Source: Pseudomonas sp. SL4(2022) (GTDB taxonomy: Bacteria > Pseudomonadota > Gammaproteobacteria > Pseudomonadales > Pseudomonadaceae). Taken from it: a stretch of 64,000 nt of DNA. This document shows positions 8,023 to 15,162 of this stretch, one piece after another. Positions within the stretch are counted from its first letter, which is position 1. Each line of letters begins with the position of its first letter. The notes beneath the pieces are model-generated. The model worked only from the letters and a program-made list of their open reading frames with translations. It was not told the origin of the DNA and did no database searches. The DNA lies in NCBI RefSeq assembly GCF_026625725.1, contig NZ_CP113060.1, positions 3,664,001-3,728,000 of the forward strand. The letters run 5' to 3'. Both the position numbers and the translations under genes were made by a program.

Positions 8023-9798
8023 TTAGTCGAGCAGCGAGATGGCAGTCGGGGCGTCGACGCCGCGCTCGGCCAGTTCTTCGAACTCGTTGACGGCGTTGAT
8101 TTCGGTACCCATGGAGATGTTGGTGACACGCTCCAGGATAATTTCCACCACCACCGGTACGCGGTGCTCGGCCATCAGGCGCTTGGCTTCGGCAAAGGCG
8201 TTTTGCAGTTCGTTCGGGTCAAACACGCGGATAGCCTTACAGCCCAGGCCTTCCACCACGGCAACGTGGTCAACACCGTAACCGTTGATTTCCGGCGCGT
8301 TGATGTTCTCGAACGCCAGCTGTACGCAGTAGTCGATCTCGAAGCCGCGTTGCGCCTGACGGATCAGCCCCAGGTAGGAGTTGTTCACCAGCACGTGGAT
8401 GTACGGCAGGTTGAACTGCGCACCCACCGCCAGTTCTTCGATCATGAACTGGAAGTCATAGTCGCCAGACAACGCCACGACCTTGCGGGTCGGGTCGGCC
8501 TTGACCACACCCAGCGCTGCCGGAATGGTCCAACCCAGCGGGCCGGCCTGGCCACAGTTGATCCAGTGACGCGGCTTGTAGACGTGGAGGAACTGCGCAC
8601 CGGCGATTTGCGACAGACCGATGGTGGTGACGTAGCAGGTGTCCTTGCCGAACGCTTCGTTCATCTCTTCATAGACGCGCTGCGGCTTGGCCGGCACGTT
8701 GTCGAAGTGGGTCTTGCGCTGCAGGGTGCGCTTGCGCTCGCGGCAGCTGTCCAGCCAGGCGCTGCGATCTTTCAGTTTGCCGGCGGCTTTCCACTCGCGG
8801 GCCACTTCCAGGAACGCGTCCAGCGCCGAGCCTGCATCGGACACGATGCCCAGGTCCGGGTTGAATACACGGCCAATCTGCGTCGGTTCGATGTCGACGT
8901 GAATGAACGTGCGGCCTTCGGTGTAGACCTCAACCGAGCCGGTATGGCGGTTGGCCCAGCGGTTACCGATACCGAACACCAGGTCGGAAGCCAGCAGGGT
9001 GGCGTTGCCGTAACGGTGTGAGGTCTGCAGACCGACCATGCCGACCATCAGCTTGTGGTCATCCGGGATCACGCCCCAACCCATCAAGGTCGGTACTACC
9101 GGCACGCCGGTCAGTTCGGCGAACTCCACCAGCTTGTCGGCGGCGTCGGCATTGAAAATACCGCCACCGGCAACCAGCAACGGGCGCTCGGCGTCGTTGA
9201 GCATGGCGATGGCTTTTTCCGCCTGCACCCGGTTGGCAGCCGGCTTGGCCAACGGCAGTGGCTCGTAGGCGTCGATATCGAATTCGATCTCGGCCATCTG
9301 GACGTCGAACGGCAAGTCGATCAGTACGGGGCCTGGACGACCGCTGCGCATTTCATAAAAGGCTCTCTGGAAGGCGCGCGGCACTTGGCCTGGCTCCATC
9401 ACGGTAGTGGCCCACTTGGTCACCGGCTTGACGATGCTGGTGATGTCGACGGCCTGGAAGTCTTCCTTGTGCATGCGGGCACGCGGCGCTTGGCCGGTGA
9501 TGCACAGAATCGGGATGGAGTCGGCCGATGCCGAGTACAGGCCGGTCACCATATCGGTGCCCGCAGGGCCGGAGGTGCCGATGCACACGCCGATATTGCC
9601 GGCATGGGTGCGGGTGTAACCCTCAGCCATGTGCGAGGCACCTTCGACGTGGCGAGCCAGGACGTGGTCGATACCGCCGACTTTTTTCAGTGCAGCGTAC
9701 AGGGGGTTGATGGCGGCGCCGGGGATGCCGAACGCAGTGTCAACGCCTTCGCGGCGCATCACCAGTACGGCGGCCTCGATTGCTCTCATTTTGGCCAT
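8023..9798 (-). CDS. gcl: Glyoxylate carboligase (tartronate-semialdehyde synthase)
   Basis: A 591-residue ThDP-dependent enzyme that joins two glyoxylates to tartronate semialdehyde and CO2; the fold also carries FAD. The diagnostic feature is [14 protein letters not shown], where residue 51 is Val instead of the glutamate conserved in other ThDP enzymes; Val51 is the known hallmark of E. coli Gcl. The ThDP pyrophosphate motif is visible as [19 protein letters not shown] with a later [10 protein letters not shown]. Length is as expected. It is the first gene of the gcl-hyi-glxR-glycerate kinase-pyk series and is divergent from a GlcG-like gene across 338 bases with several palindromic operators (9825-9834, 9863-9878, 9975-9984). 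Control by ureide or glyoxylate supply through the local GntR and TetR regulators is inferred. Confidence 0.96.
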   Translation of the reverse strand: MAKMRAIEAAVLVMRREGVDTAFGIPGAAINPLYAALKKVGGIDHVLARHVEGASHMAEGYTRTHAGNIGVCIGTSGPAGTDMVTGLYSASADSIPILCITGQAPRARMHKEDFQAVDITSIVKPVTKWATTVMEPGQVPRAFQRAFYEMRSGRPGPVLIDLPFDVQMAEIEFDIDAYEPLPLAKPAANRVQAEKAIAMLNDAERPLLVAGGGIFNADAADKLVEFAELTGVPVVPTLMGWGVIPDDHKLMVGMVGLQTSHRYGNATLLASDLVFGIGNRWANRHTGSVEVYTEGRTFIHVDIEPTQIGRVFNPDLGIVSDAGSALDAFLEVAREWKAAGKLKDRSAWLDSCRERKRTLQRKTHFDNVPAKPQRVYEEMNEAFGKDTCYVTTIGLSQIAGAQFLHVYKPRHWINCGQAGPLGWTIPAALGVVKADPTRKVVALSGDYDFQFMIEELAVGAQFNLPYIHVLVNNSYLGLIRQAQRGFEIDYCVQLAFENINAPEINGYGVDHVAVVEGLGCKAIRVFDPNELQNAFAEAKRLMAEHRVPVVVEIILERVTNISMGTEINAVNEFEELAERGVDAPTAISLLD

Positions 9799-9824
9799 TG
9801 TCTTGTGCCTCGTTTGTTATCAGA

Positions 9825-9834
9825 TTGTATACAA
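9825..9834. promoter_or_regulatory. TTGTATACAA operator, gcl promoter side
   Basis: A perfect 10-bp palindrome, TTGTATACAA, 27 bases upstream of the gcl ATG. It is one of eight similar sites confined to 9.8-23.1 kb. Palindromes centred on GTATAC are typical of FCD-subfamily GntR regulators, and the local gene at 23149-23907 encodes one. The regulator assignment is an inference. Confidence 0.7.
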
Positions 9835-9862
9835 AAAAGCTGGCTTGGATTCTATTCATGGC

Positions 9863-9878
9863 CTGACCTTCTGGTCAA
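9863..9878. promoter_or_regulatory. RutR-like operator upstream of gcl
   Basis: TGACCTTCTGGTCA (9864-9877) is an inverted repeat TGACC-N4-GGTCA, close to the known E. coli RutR consensus TTGACCANNTGGTCAA. It lies 28 bases upstream of the TTGTATACAA site. Similar sites occur at 11486-11501 and 22645-22660. The TetR gene at 10736-11380 is the probable cognate regulator. Confidence 0.65.
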
Positions 9879-9885
9879 CACGTTT

Positions 9886-9906
9886 TGTCGTCGAGGCGTT
9901 GCCTGG
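9886..9906 (-). promoter_or_regulatory. Third conserved box upstream of gcl (degenerate copy)
   Basis: On the minus strand this reads CCAGGCAACGCCTCGACGACA. It resembles the boxes upstream of the tsx-like gene (CAGGCAACTTCGTCGACA, 15000-15018) and puuE (GGACAAATTCGTCGACAA, 19732-19750). It is the weakest of the three, with a 2-base insertion. Function unknown. Confidence 0.35.
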
Positions 9907-9974
9907 TAAAAAATCTTTTAAAACAAGCGTTTTAGCTGGGTTGCTTGATTTTGTGCGGAAAATATCTTGAATAA

Positions 9975-9984
9975 ATGTATACAA
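9975..9984. promoter_or_regulatory. ATGTATACAA operator, glcG-like promoter side
   Basis: ATGTATACAA differs at one base from the perfect palindrome and is 153 bases upstream of the GlcG-like ATG. It belongs to the same set as 9825-9834. Confidence 0.6.
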
Positions 9985-10136
9985 GTGATGCTTCTATTGT
10001 ATTCGTCTATTGAGTTTTTTGTTTCTGGTGGGATAGTGGTGTCGAGCTTTGGATTGCCCGGTTGCTGTCAATCGCCCTGCAGGCAGCGCAGCACTGGGTG
10101 TTTCGTTGGATTTATCAGCATTGAGGAAGACCCAAG

Positions 10137-10577
10137 ATGAGTACGTTGAATCTGCAAATCGCCACCACCATCAGTAATCGCGCCCTGGCGGTCGGCCGGG
10201 AAATTTCCGCCGCACCGCTGACCGTGGCCGTACTGGATGCCGGCGGACATCTGATCAGCCTGCAGCGCGAAGACGGCGCCAGCCTGCTACGCCCGCAAAT
10301 TGCCATCGGCAAGGCCTGGGGGGCGTTGGCTCTGGGCAAGGGTTCGCGGCTGATCGCTGCCGACGCGCAGCAGCGCCCAGCGTTTATCGGCGCGGTAAAC
10401 AACCTGGCAGACGGTCAGCTGGTGCCGGCACCGGGTGGTGTGCTGATTCGTGATGAGCGCGGCGAGGTGATTGGCGCAGTGGGCATCACCGGTGATACGT
10501 CGGATATCGATGAGCAGTGCGGGGTGAGCGCTGTTGAGTCGGTGGGGCTTAAGGCGGACGCGGGTATCGCCGCCTGA
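10137..10577 (+). CDS. GlcG/HbpS family protein
   Basis: A 146-residue cytoplasmic protein of the GlcG/HbpS (PF03928) family. Typical parts are PLTVAVLDAGGHLISLQRED near the N-terminus, GKAWGALALGKGS, and the glycine-rich GEVIGAVGITGDTSDIDEQC near the C-terminus. Members are heme-binding or of unknown function and often lie beside glycolate or glyoxylate genes (glcG of the glc operon). Here it is divergent from gcl, with GAGGAAG placed 7 bases ahead of ATG. A matching gene lies next to gcl in P. aeruginosa as I recall. The exact role is unknown. A REP-like repeat and a bidirectional terminator follow it. Confidence 0.8.
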   Translation: MSTLNLQIATTISNRALAVGREISAAPLTVAVLDAGGHLISLQREDGASLLRPQIAIGKAWGALALGKGSRLIAADAQQRPAFIGAVNNLADGQLVPAPGGVLIRDERGEVIGAVGITGDTSDIDEQCGVSAVESVGLKADAGIAA

Positions 10578-10587
10578 CAGTGCACGG

Positions 10588-10653
10588 CTTGTGGGAGGGG
10601 CTTCAGCCGCGACAACTGCGCATAAAAGCGCGCCGCTAAAGCGCCTCCCACAG
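10588..10653. repeat. REP-like repeat (TGTGGGAGG class)
   Basis: TGTGGGAGG (10590-10598) and CCTCCCACA (10644-10652) are perfect inverted arms around GGCTTCAGCCGCG and CGCCGCTAAAGCG. The sequence type, TGTGGGAGGGGCTTCAGCC, is the familiar Pseudomonas REP/BIME style found between genes. It lies between the GlcG-like gene and the shared terminator. Confidence 0.75.
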
Positions 10654-10672
10654 TGGTTTCAGGCAATAAAAA

Positions 10673-10704
10673 ACGGTGAATGCTTTGCGGCATTCACCGT
10701 TTTT
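10673..10704. terminator. Bidirectional terminator between glcG-like and tetR genes
   Basis: An 11-bp stem, ACGGTGAATGC (10673-10683) and GCATTCACCGT (10690-10700), has A-runs on the left and T-runs on the right. It can end transcripts of both convergent genes. Confidence 0.88.
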
Positions 10705-10735
10705 ATTTATTGCGGCCTTAAACCAAGGGCAGGGC

Positions 10736-11380
10736 TTAGGCGTTGGTGACCTGCTCGGACGGGCTGGGTTGGGCTTCGTCGATCTCGCAGCCTTTGATCA
10801 CCAGACGAATGATGGTCTGCGCGGCAGCTTCATAGTCGGCTTCGTCCAGGCTGGTTTTGCCGGTGACGGTGGAGATCTGCCAATCGAAGTCGGCGTAGGT
10901 CTGGGTCGCAGCCCAAATGCTGAATAGCAGGTGATGCGGGTCAACCTTGGCCATCAGGCCCTGGTCGATCCAGCCCTGGATGCAGGAAATATTGTGTTTG
11001 GCCTGCGCGTTCAGTTGCGCAGTCTGGTCGGCAGACAGGTGCGGTGCGCCGTGCATGATTTCGCTGGCGAATACCTTGGAGGCAAACGGCAGCTCGCGGG
11101 AGATGCGGATTTTCGAGCGGATATAAGCGCGCAGTACGTCGGCCGGTTTGCCCGGCTGGTTGAATGGCGCGGAGGCTTCCAGCAGCGGCTCGATAATGCT
11201 TTCGAGCACTTCGCGGTAGAGGTTTTCTTTCGACTTGAAGTAGTAGTAGACGTTGGGCTTGGGTACCCCAGCCTTGGCGGCGATATCGCTGGTTTTACTG
11301 GCAGCAAAGCCCTTGTCGGCGAACTCCTCGCTGGCTGCGCGTAAAATCAGCTCTCTGTTACGCTCGCGAATACTGGTCAT
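10736..11380 (-). CDS. TetR-family regulator, RutR-like
   Basis: A 214-residue repressor-type protein. The N-terminal TetR helix-turn-helix spans about residues 8-54 (ILRAASEEFADKGFAASKTS, then DIAAKAGVPKPNVYYYFKSK), and the C-terminal ligand domain resembles E. coli RutR (YcdC), the uracil/pyrimidine-sensing regulator of similar length. It is divergent from moaA across 215 bases holding both an imperfect TGAC-N6-GTCA palindrome and a TTGTATACAA site, so autoregulation is likely. The operator similarity to the RutR consensus and its place in a purine-catabolic district suggest a nucleobase or ureide ligand. That is inference; I see no residues that settle the ligand. An equivalent TetR gene precedes moaA2 in P. 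aeruginosa as I recall. Confidence 0.85.
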   Translation of the reverse strand: MTSIRERNRELILRAASEEFADKGFAASKTSDIAAKAGVPKPNVYYYFKSKENLYREVLESIIEPLLEASAPFNQPGKPADVLRAYIRSKIRISRELPFASKVFASEIMHGAPHLSADQTAQLNAQAKHNISCIQGWIDQGLMAKVDPHHLLFSIWAATQTYADFDWQISTVTGKTSLDEADYEAAAQTIIRLVIKGCEIDEAQPSPSEQVTNA

Positions 11381-11485
11381 AAGCCTCTTTGCTTTTGTCG
11401 AACGCCCGTCGCTGGGCTGCGCCGGGATGGTAGCACCGGCTTTGCGCGGCGCTCAAGGCTTGTGGCCTGGGCTCTGGCGGGCTAT

Positions 11486-11501
11486 CTGACTTGCAGGTCA
11501 G
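11486..11501. promoter_or_regulatory. RutR-like operator between tetR and moaA
   Basis: CTGACTTGCAGGTCAG is a 16-bp near-perfect palindrome (14 of 16 positions symmetric), 4 bases from the next TTGTATACAA site. It lies 106 bases from the tetR ATG and 94 from the moaA GTG. Confidence 0.65.
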
Positions 11502-11505
11502 GTTG

Positions 11506-11515
11506 TTGTATACAA
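11506..11515. promoter_or_regulatory. TTGTATACAA operator, moaA promoter
   Basis: A perfect TTGTATACAA palindrome, 80 bases upstream of the moaA start codon and directly beside the RutR-like site. It places a molybdenum cofactor gene in the same putative regulon as purine catabolism, where xanthine dehydrogenase needs that cofactor. Confidence 0.7.
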
Positions 11516-11595
11516 AATTTATTTTTTCTGTTTTTATCTCGCCCCATGTATTCATAACAAAAAGTCTCGGCTCATTGAGCTCCAGGAGACACGTC

Positions 11596-12588
11596 GTGAT
11601 CAATCAACTGGTTGACCCGTTCGGTCGACGTATCACCTACCTGCGCTTGTCAGTTACTGACCGCTGTGATTTTCGCTGCACCTACTGCATGAGCGAAAAC
11701 ATGGTGTTCACCCCACGTGAACAGATCCTTACCTTGGAGGAGCTGTATAGCGTGGCTGATGCCTTTATTGGTCTTGGGGTCAAACGTATCCGCATCACGG
11801 GCGGCGAGCCGCTGGTACGCAAGAATCTGCTCAGCCTGCTGAGCCGCCTGGGCCAGCGCCCGGAACTGGACGACCTGGCCATTACCACCAACGGCTCGCA
11901 ATTGGCCGAGCTGGCGCCGCAACTGCATGCGGCTGGGGTCAAGCGCCTGAATGTCAGCCTGGATTCGCTGCAGCGCGAGCGCTTCGCTGCGTTTACTCGG
12001 CGCGACAAACTCGATCAGGTGCTGGACGGTATCGAGGTGGCCCGTGCTGCGGGTTTTCGCAAGATCAAACTCAACGCCGTGGTACAGAAAGACCGTAACG
12101 ATGACGAAGTGCTCGACCTGCTCGAGTTCGCCATGGCGCGGGGCCTGGATATCAGTTTTATCGAAGAAATGCCGTTGGGCAGTATTTCCAGCCATCAGCG
12201 CGAGCAGACCTTCTGCTCGAGCGATGAAGTGCGTGAGCGCATCGAGCAGCGCCATGCTCTGGTGCGCAGCAGCAAGCTGACTGGCGGGCCGTCGCGCTAT
12301 TGGCAAGTGGTCGGCAGCGACACCCAGGTTGGTTTTATCTCGCCTCATAGCCACAACTTCTGCGGCGACTGCAACCGCGTTCGCGTCACCGCAGAGGGCA
12401 AGCTGGTGCTCTGCCTGGGGCATGAAAATGCTTTGGATCTGAAGGGGTTGATGCGCGCCCACCCGGGTGACAGTCAACGCTTGCGCCAGGCCTTGCTCGA
12501 TGCGCTGCAACTCAAGCCCGAACGCCACCACTTCCAGAGCGATGAGCAGGTTCAAGTCGTACGCTTTATGAGCATGACCGGCGGCTAG
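11596..12588 (+). CDS. moaA: GTP 3',8-cyclase MoaA (second copy, MoaA2-like)
   Basis: A 330-residue radical SAM enzyme that starts molybdenum cofactor synthesis by converting GTP to 3',8-cyclo-GTP. The N-terminal 4Fe-4S motif is CDFRCTYCMSE (CX3CX2C), followed by ITGGEPLVR. The C-terminal GTP-binding cluster cysteines are in NFCGDCNRVRVT and LVLCLG, and the chain ends in the essential GG. I take GTG 11596 as start because AGGAG lies 7 bases upstream and the protein then begins VINQLVDPFGRRITYLRLS as in the family. Most Pseudomonas carry another moaA with the moaCDE genes. This isolated copy lies in the purine district behind a TTGTATACAA operator, so it may serve xanthine dehydrogenase induction. 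Confidence 0.92.
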   Translation: MINQLVDPFGRRITYLRLSVTDRCDFRCTYCMSENMVFTPREQILTLEELYSVADAFIGLGVKRIRITGGEPLVRKNLLSLLSRLGQRPELDDLAITTNGSQLAELAPQLHAAGVKRLNVSLDSLQRERFAAFTRRDKLDQVLDGIEVARAAGFRKIKLNAVVQKDRNDDEVLDLLEFAMARGLDISFIEEMPLGSISSHQREQTFCSSDEVRERIEQRHALVRSSKLTGGPSRYWQVVGSDTQVGFISPHSHNFCGDCNRVRVTAEGKLVLCLGHENALDLKGLMRAHPGDSQRLRQALLDALQLKPERHHFQSDEQVQVVRFMSMTGG

Positions 12589-12640
12589 ACCGCATCACTT
12601 GCCATTACCCACCCACGTCACACTTAACAGGAGGTTTGCT

Positions 12641-13462
12641 GTGAAGCTTTTGCACATCTGCAGTTTGCTCGCCGTAGTCTGTTCCACCGCCGTCCAGGCA
12701 GAAAGCTACGTGATAGGTGTCGAGAAATTGGCTTTCGCACCGCATTACAGTGTCGATGCACAAGGCCAGTACCAGGGCTTTGCGCGCGATTTATTCGATT
12801 TGTTTGCGCAAAAAAGCGGGATAGAGCTGAGCTACAAGGTGCTGCCGGTCGAGCAGTTGCTCCCTGCGTTGCTGGCGGGTCAAGTGGATCTGAAATATCC
12901 GGATAGCGAGACTTGGGCGCAGGCGCAAAAGACTGGTAAGTCACTGAGCTACAGCCAGGGCGTGGTCGAGTATGTCGATGGCGTGCTGGTTGCGCCACAG
13001 CGTCTGGGGCTGCCGGTTGAGCAGGTCAAGCGCCTGGCCATGGTCAATGGCTGGACACCCTGGGGCTATCAGGAGCGTATCGATGGCGGGCAGATTGAAC
13101 TGACCTACAGCGATGACCTGCGCCAGATGATTCGCCAGGCGCTCAGGAAAGACACAGATGGCGCCTATTTCAACGTGGTGGTGGCCACTCATTACCTGGA
13201 TAACATCAGGGCACGGCCAGGGGCACTGATCTTTGATCCGACATTGCCGCACAACCGGGGTAGCTTCAAGCTCTCGACGATCAAACAGACTCAGCTGATG
13301 CAACGTTTTGATCGCTTCTTGATCGAGTACCAGGCCGAAATCGCTGCGCTCAAGCAGCAGTATCGGGTCGAGGCTAACCTGGACCCCGAGCATATTGGCC
13401 TGGAGCAATGGAAATTAGACTTCCTGGAGCGGAAAAAATTCAAGGAGGCTCAATCGCAGTAG
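12641..13462 (+). CDS. Periplasmic solute-binding protein family 3-like, orphan
   Basis: A 273-residue protein with a clear signal peptide (MKLLHICSLLAVVCSTAVQA, cleaved before ESYVIG). The mature part resembles bacterial extracellular solute-binding proteins family 3: FAPHYSVDAQGQYQGFARDL near the N-terminus, a first lobe with VDLKYPDSETWAQ, and a return lobe with MIRQALRKDTDGAYFNV. The start is GTG 12641 with a consensus AGGAGG 6 bases upstream. It is 52 bases after moaA and may share its transcript. There is no permease or ATPase nearby, so it is not obviously part of a transporter. It could instead feed a sensor or be a stand-alone binding protein. The ligand is unknown. A strong terminator follows. 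Confidence 0.75.
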   Translation: MKLLHICSLLAVVCSTAVQAESYVIGVEKLAFAPHYSVDAQGQYQGFARDLFDLFAQKSGIELSYKVLPVEQLLPALLAGQVDLKYPDSETWAQAQKTGKSLSYSQGVVEYVDGVLVAPQRLGLPVEQVKRLAMVNGWTPWGYQERIDGGQIELTYSDDLRQMIRQALRKDTDGAYFNVVVATHYLDNIRARPGALIFDPTLPHNRGSFKLSTIKQTQLMQRFDRFLIEYQAEIAALKQQYRVEANLDPEHIGLEQWKLDFLERKKFKEAQSQ

Positions 13463-13602
13463 CCGAGTCCGGCAGTGCCAATGTGTGTGCGGTTCACGGT
13501 CTGGTGCGAATGGTGTTTCGGATGCAGTGTGCCGGCGTGAATTGCAATGGAGCGTGCTCGCATTTCGGGCTTTAGGTTTTTGTTTCACTTTTGCCACGCG
13601 CT

Positions 13603-13641
13603 AAAAAACGGTGGATGGCACTGCTGCCATCCCCGTTTTTT
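13603..13641. terminator. Bidirectional terminator
   Basis: AAAAAACGG-T-GGATGGCA (13603-13620) pairs with TGCCATCC-CCGTTTTTT (13625-13641) around loop CTGC, with one bulged T. It serves the orphan binding-protein gene on the plus strand and the tsx-like gene on the minus strand. Confidence 0.88.
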
Positions 13642-13683
13642 GCGTTTGCCGCTTACCCAGCAAGCGCATGGTCATCCCGCTAC

Positions 13684-14556
13684 TTAGAAATGGTATTTAA
13701 CCAAGGCCTGCACGGCGGTTTGATCAAAACCATGGGTGGAACCGTCGATTGGTTTGATGCCGTATTTGTTGTGCCACATGTTCAGCTCGGTACCGACGTA
13801 CAGTTTGCGGCCTTCACCGAATAGCGCTTTGCCCGCATCCCACTTGATCTGGATTGAGGAACCGACCGAAGTCTGGGTGCCGGCATCCTTGGATGGGGCG
13901 CGCCAGTCGATGTAGCCGTCGACCACAAAGTCTTGTTCACCAATGGCAAACGGATAAGCGCCGTTCACTGTCAGCTGGTAGGTGTGGCCGTTACCCTTGT
14001 CCGATGCCTTGAAGTCATGATCGAAGAAGATGTGGTTATTGACCTTCACTGCATACAGGTTGGCGTTCAGGTAGGCGAAGCCTGGAGCGTTCCAGGCGGT
14101 GCCAATGCCGTACAGGTAGTTCTCGGTGCCAGGGCCGCCGTTACCTTTTTCATAGGTAAAGGCTGCGTAGACATCCTTCAGCGGGCCTGCGGACAGATCC
14201 TGGCCGGTGAGCCAGCTGAGGCTGACGCGTGGCGAGAATTCCATGTAGTAGAAGCTGCTCTTCTCCTTGACGCTCAAGTTGCCGAAGTTGCTTCCACGTG
14301 CCTGCCGGTTGTCAGCGTCTACGTAGTCGAGGAAGAAGAACGTGTCGCCCCACGTCCAGCCGCTGGCGTTTTCCAAGGTGAAGGTGCTTTGCGAACGCTG
14401 CTCTTCGGCGTTGTTGTTCAGGCGCTGGAAGTTGCTGCCATAAAGGTAGGAGAGGCTAGTGTCTTGCCAAAGAAAGGCACCCTCGGCGAAGGCGTGCTGG
14501 CCGGTAAACAGACCGGCTGAGAGGGCGATGCAATGGGGCAGGTGCTTCAGTTTCAT
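13684..14556 (-). CDS. Tsx/OmpK-family nucleoside-specific outer-membrane channel
   Basis: A 290-residue outer-membrane protein of the Channel_Tsx (PF03502) family, to which Vibrio OmpK and E. coli Tsx belong. It has a signal peptide ending HAFA before EGAFLWQDTSL, the typical N-terminal WQDTSLSYLYGSNF, alternating beta-strand sequence throughout, and a terminal phenylalanine (VKYHF) needed for outer-membrane assembly. I start at ATG 14556 with AAGGAA at a fitting distance; the preceding GTG is in frame but less likely. In this purine district it probably admits nucleosides, purines or ureides through the outer membrane; this is inference. A TTGTGCACAA site and a TTCGTCGACA-type box lie about 430 bases upstream. 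It is convergent with the orphan binding-protein gene. Confidence 0.88.
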   Translation of the reverse strand: MKLKHLPHCIALSAGLFTGQHAFAEGAFLWQDTSLSYLYGSNFQRLNNNAEEQRSQSTFTLENASGWTWGDTFFFLDYVDADNRQARGSNFGNLSVKEKSSFYYMEFSPRVSLSWLTGQDLSAGPLKDVYAAFTYEKGNGGPGTENYLYGIGTAWNAPGFAYLNANLYAVKVNNHIFFDHDFKASDKGNGHTYQLTVNGAYPFAIGEQDFVVDGYIDWRAPSKDAGTQTSVGSSIQIKWDAGKALFGEGRKLYVGTELNMWHNKYGIKPIDGSTHGFDQTAVQALVKYHF

Positions 14557-14981
14557 CACGTTTTCCTTATTGTGGATTTACAAGGTTGCTCGTCTCTGCG
14601 GCAAGCCGCAAAACCAGACAGTGGATCAAGCGGAGAAACGGTAAATCAGTCGTGTACGCGGGAAGTGCGTATGGGCAGGCGGTGCTTGGCATCGCGGCAG
14701 TTGTTGGGGGCTTGCCGCCCCGCTGGAAATCGACTGCGCGGCGGGGTGAAAAACTGAGATGTGTTGGCTGTGGCGTTGTATGCCAGCGGAGTCCAGGCGT
14801 GACTGGGGTATGGATGCTGCGAGCGTGGTCATGTCATAGCCTGCCAGTTGTTGTTCTTGGTCATTGGCTTACACGAGGCTTCACGGTGCCTCCAGCTGAT
14901 CAGGCAGGAAGTTGTCCTGCGGGTCAGAAGGGTCTAACTATAACAATTTGTTTACATTCTTTAAAACAATTTATTTAAACA

Positions 14982-14991
14982 TTGTGCACAA
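14982..14991. promoter_or_regulatory. TTGTGCACAA palindrome, variant operator upstream of tsx-like gene
   Basis: A perfect palindrome that differs from TTGTATACAA only in its central dinucleotide. It sits at the edge of an AT-rich stretch that could be the tsx-like promoter on the minus strand. Membership in the same operator family is likely but less sure than for the GTATAC sites. Confidence 0.5.
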
Positions 14992-14999
14992 AAAGTAGC

Positions 15000-15018
15000 T
15001 GTCGACGAAGTTGCCTGC
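15000..15018 (-). promoter_or_regulatory. CAGGCAAC-TTCGTCGACA box upstream of tsx-like gene
   Basis: Read on the minus strand this is CAGGCAACTTCGTCGACA, followed by GCTACTTTTT. The puuE promoter carries GGACAAATTCGTCGACAA followed by CGCACTTTTT (19724-19750) in the same orientation to its gene. The shared run of about 27 bases is longer than expected by chance. The bound factor is unknown. Confidence 0.45.
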
Positions 15019-15130
15019 AGGCCACGTCAGTCGTGGTCTACAACAATGTTGGAGAGGGTTTACGAGGGGAGGTCGAGGGCTTGGGGTGGGTGTGTCTGGT
15101 GCACAAAAGCAGCGCATAAGGGACAGCCAA

Positions 15131-15157
15131 AGCCGCATCCGAGGATGCGGCTTTTTT
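15131..15157 (+). terminator. Hairpin terminator with T-run on the plus strand
   Basis: AGCCGCATCC (15131-15140) pairs with GGATGCGGCT (15143-15152), and TTTTTG follows on the plus strand. On the minus strand the same stem lies just past the puuD stop but has only TTTGG after it, so it may also weakly end the puuD operon. No plus-strand gene feeds into it, which leaves its main use open. Confidence 0.65.
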
Positions 15158-15162
15158 GTTAA

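Larger units (their letters stand above)
9799..10136. other. gcl / glcG-like divergent control region
   Basis: No gene is seen in these 338 bases. The region is AT-richer than its surroundings. It holds two TTGTATACAA-type palindromes, one TGAC-N6-GTCA palindrome and one TCG(A/T)CGACA-type box, each listed separately. This arrangement suits a divergent promoter controlled by at least two regulators. Confidence 0.75.
14557..15162. other. 606-base gap upstream of tsx-like gene
   Basis: No convincing gene; short open frames here lack ribosome sites and look like chance. It holds an AT-rich stretch at 14938-14990, which is the best candidate for the minus-strand tsx promoter, a TTGTGCACAA palindrome, a TTCGTCGACA-type box, and a hairpin at 15131-15157 with its T-run on the plus strand. 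Confidence 0.6.

Noticed and set aside
14586..14978. A 130-codon plus-strand frame in the tsx upstream gap
   Set aside because: No ribosome site, odd composition, spans the presumed promoter region, and no likeness to any protein I know.
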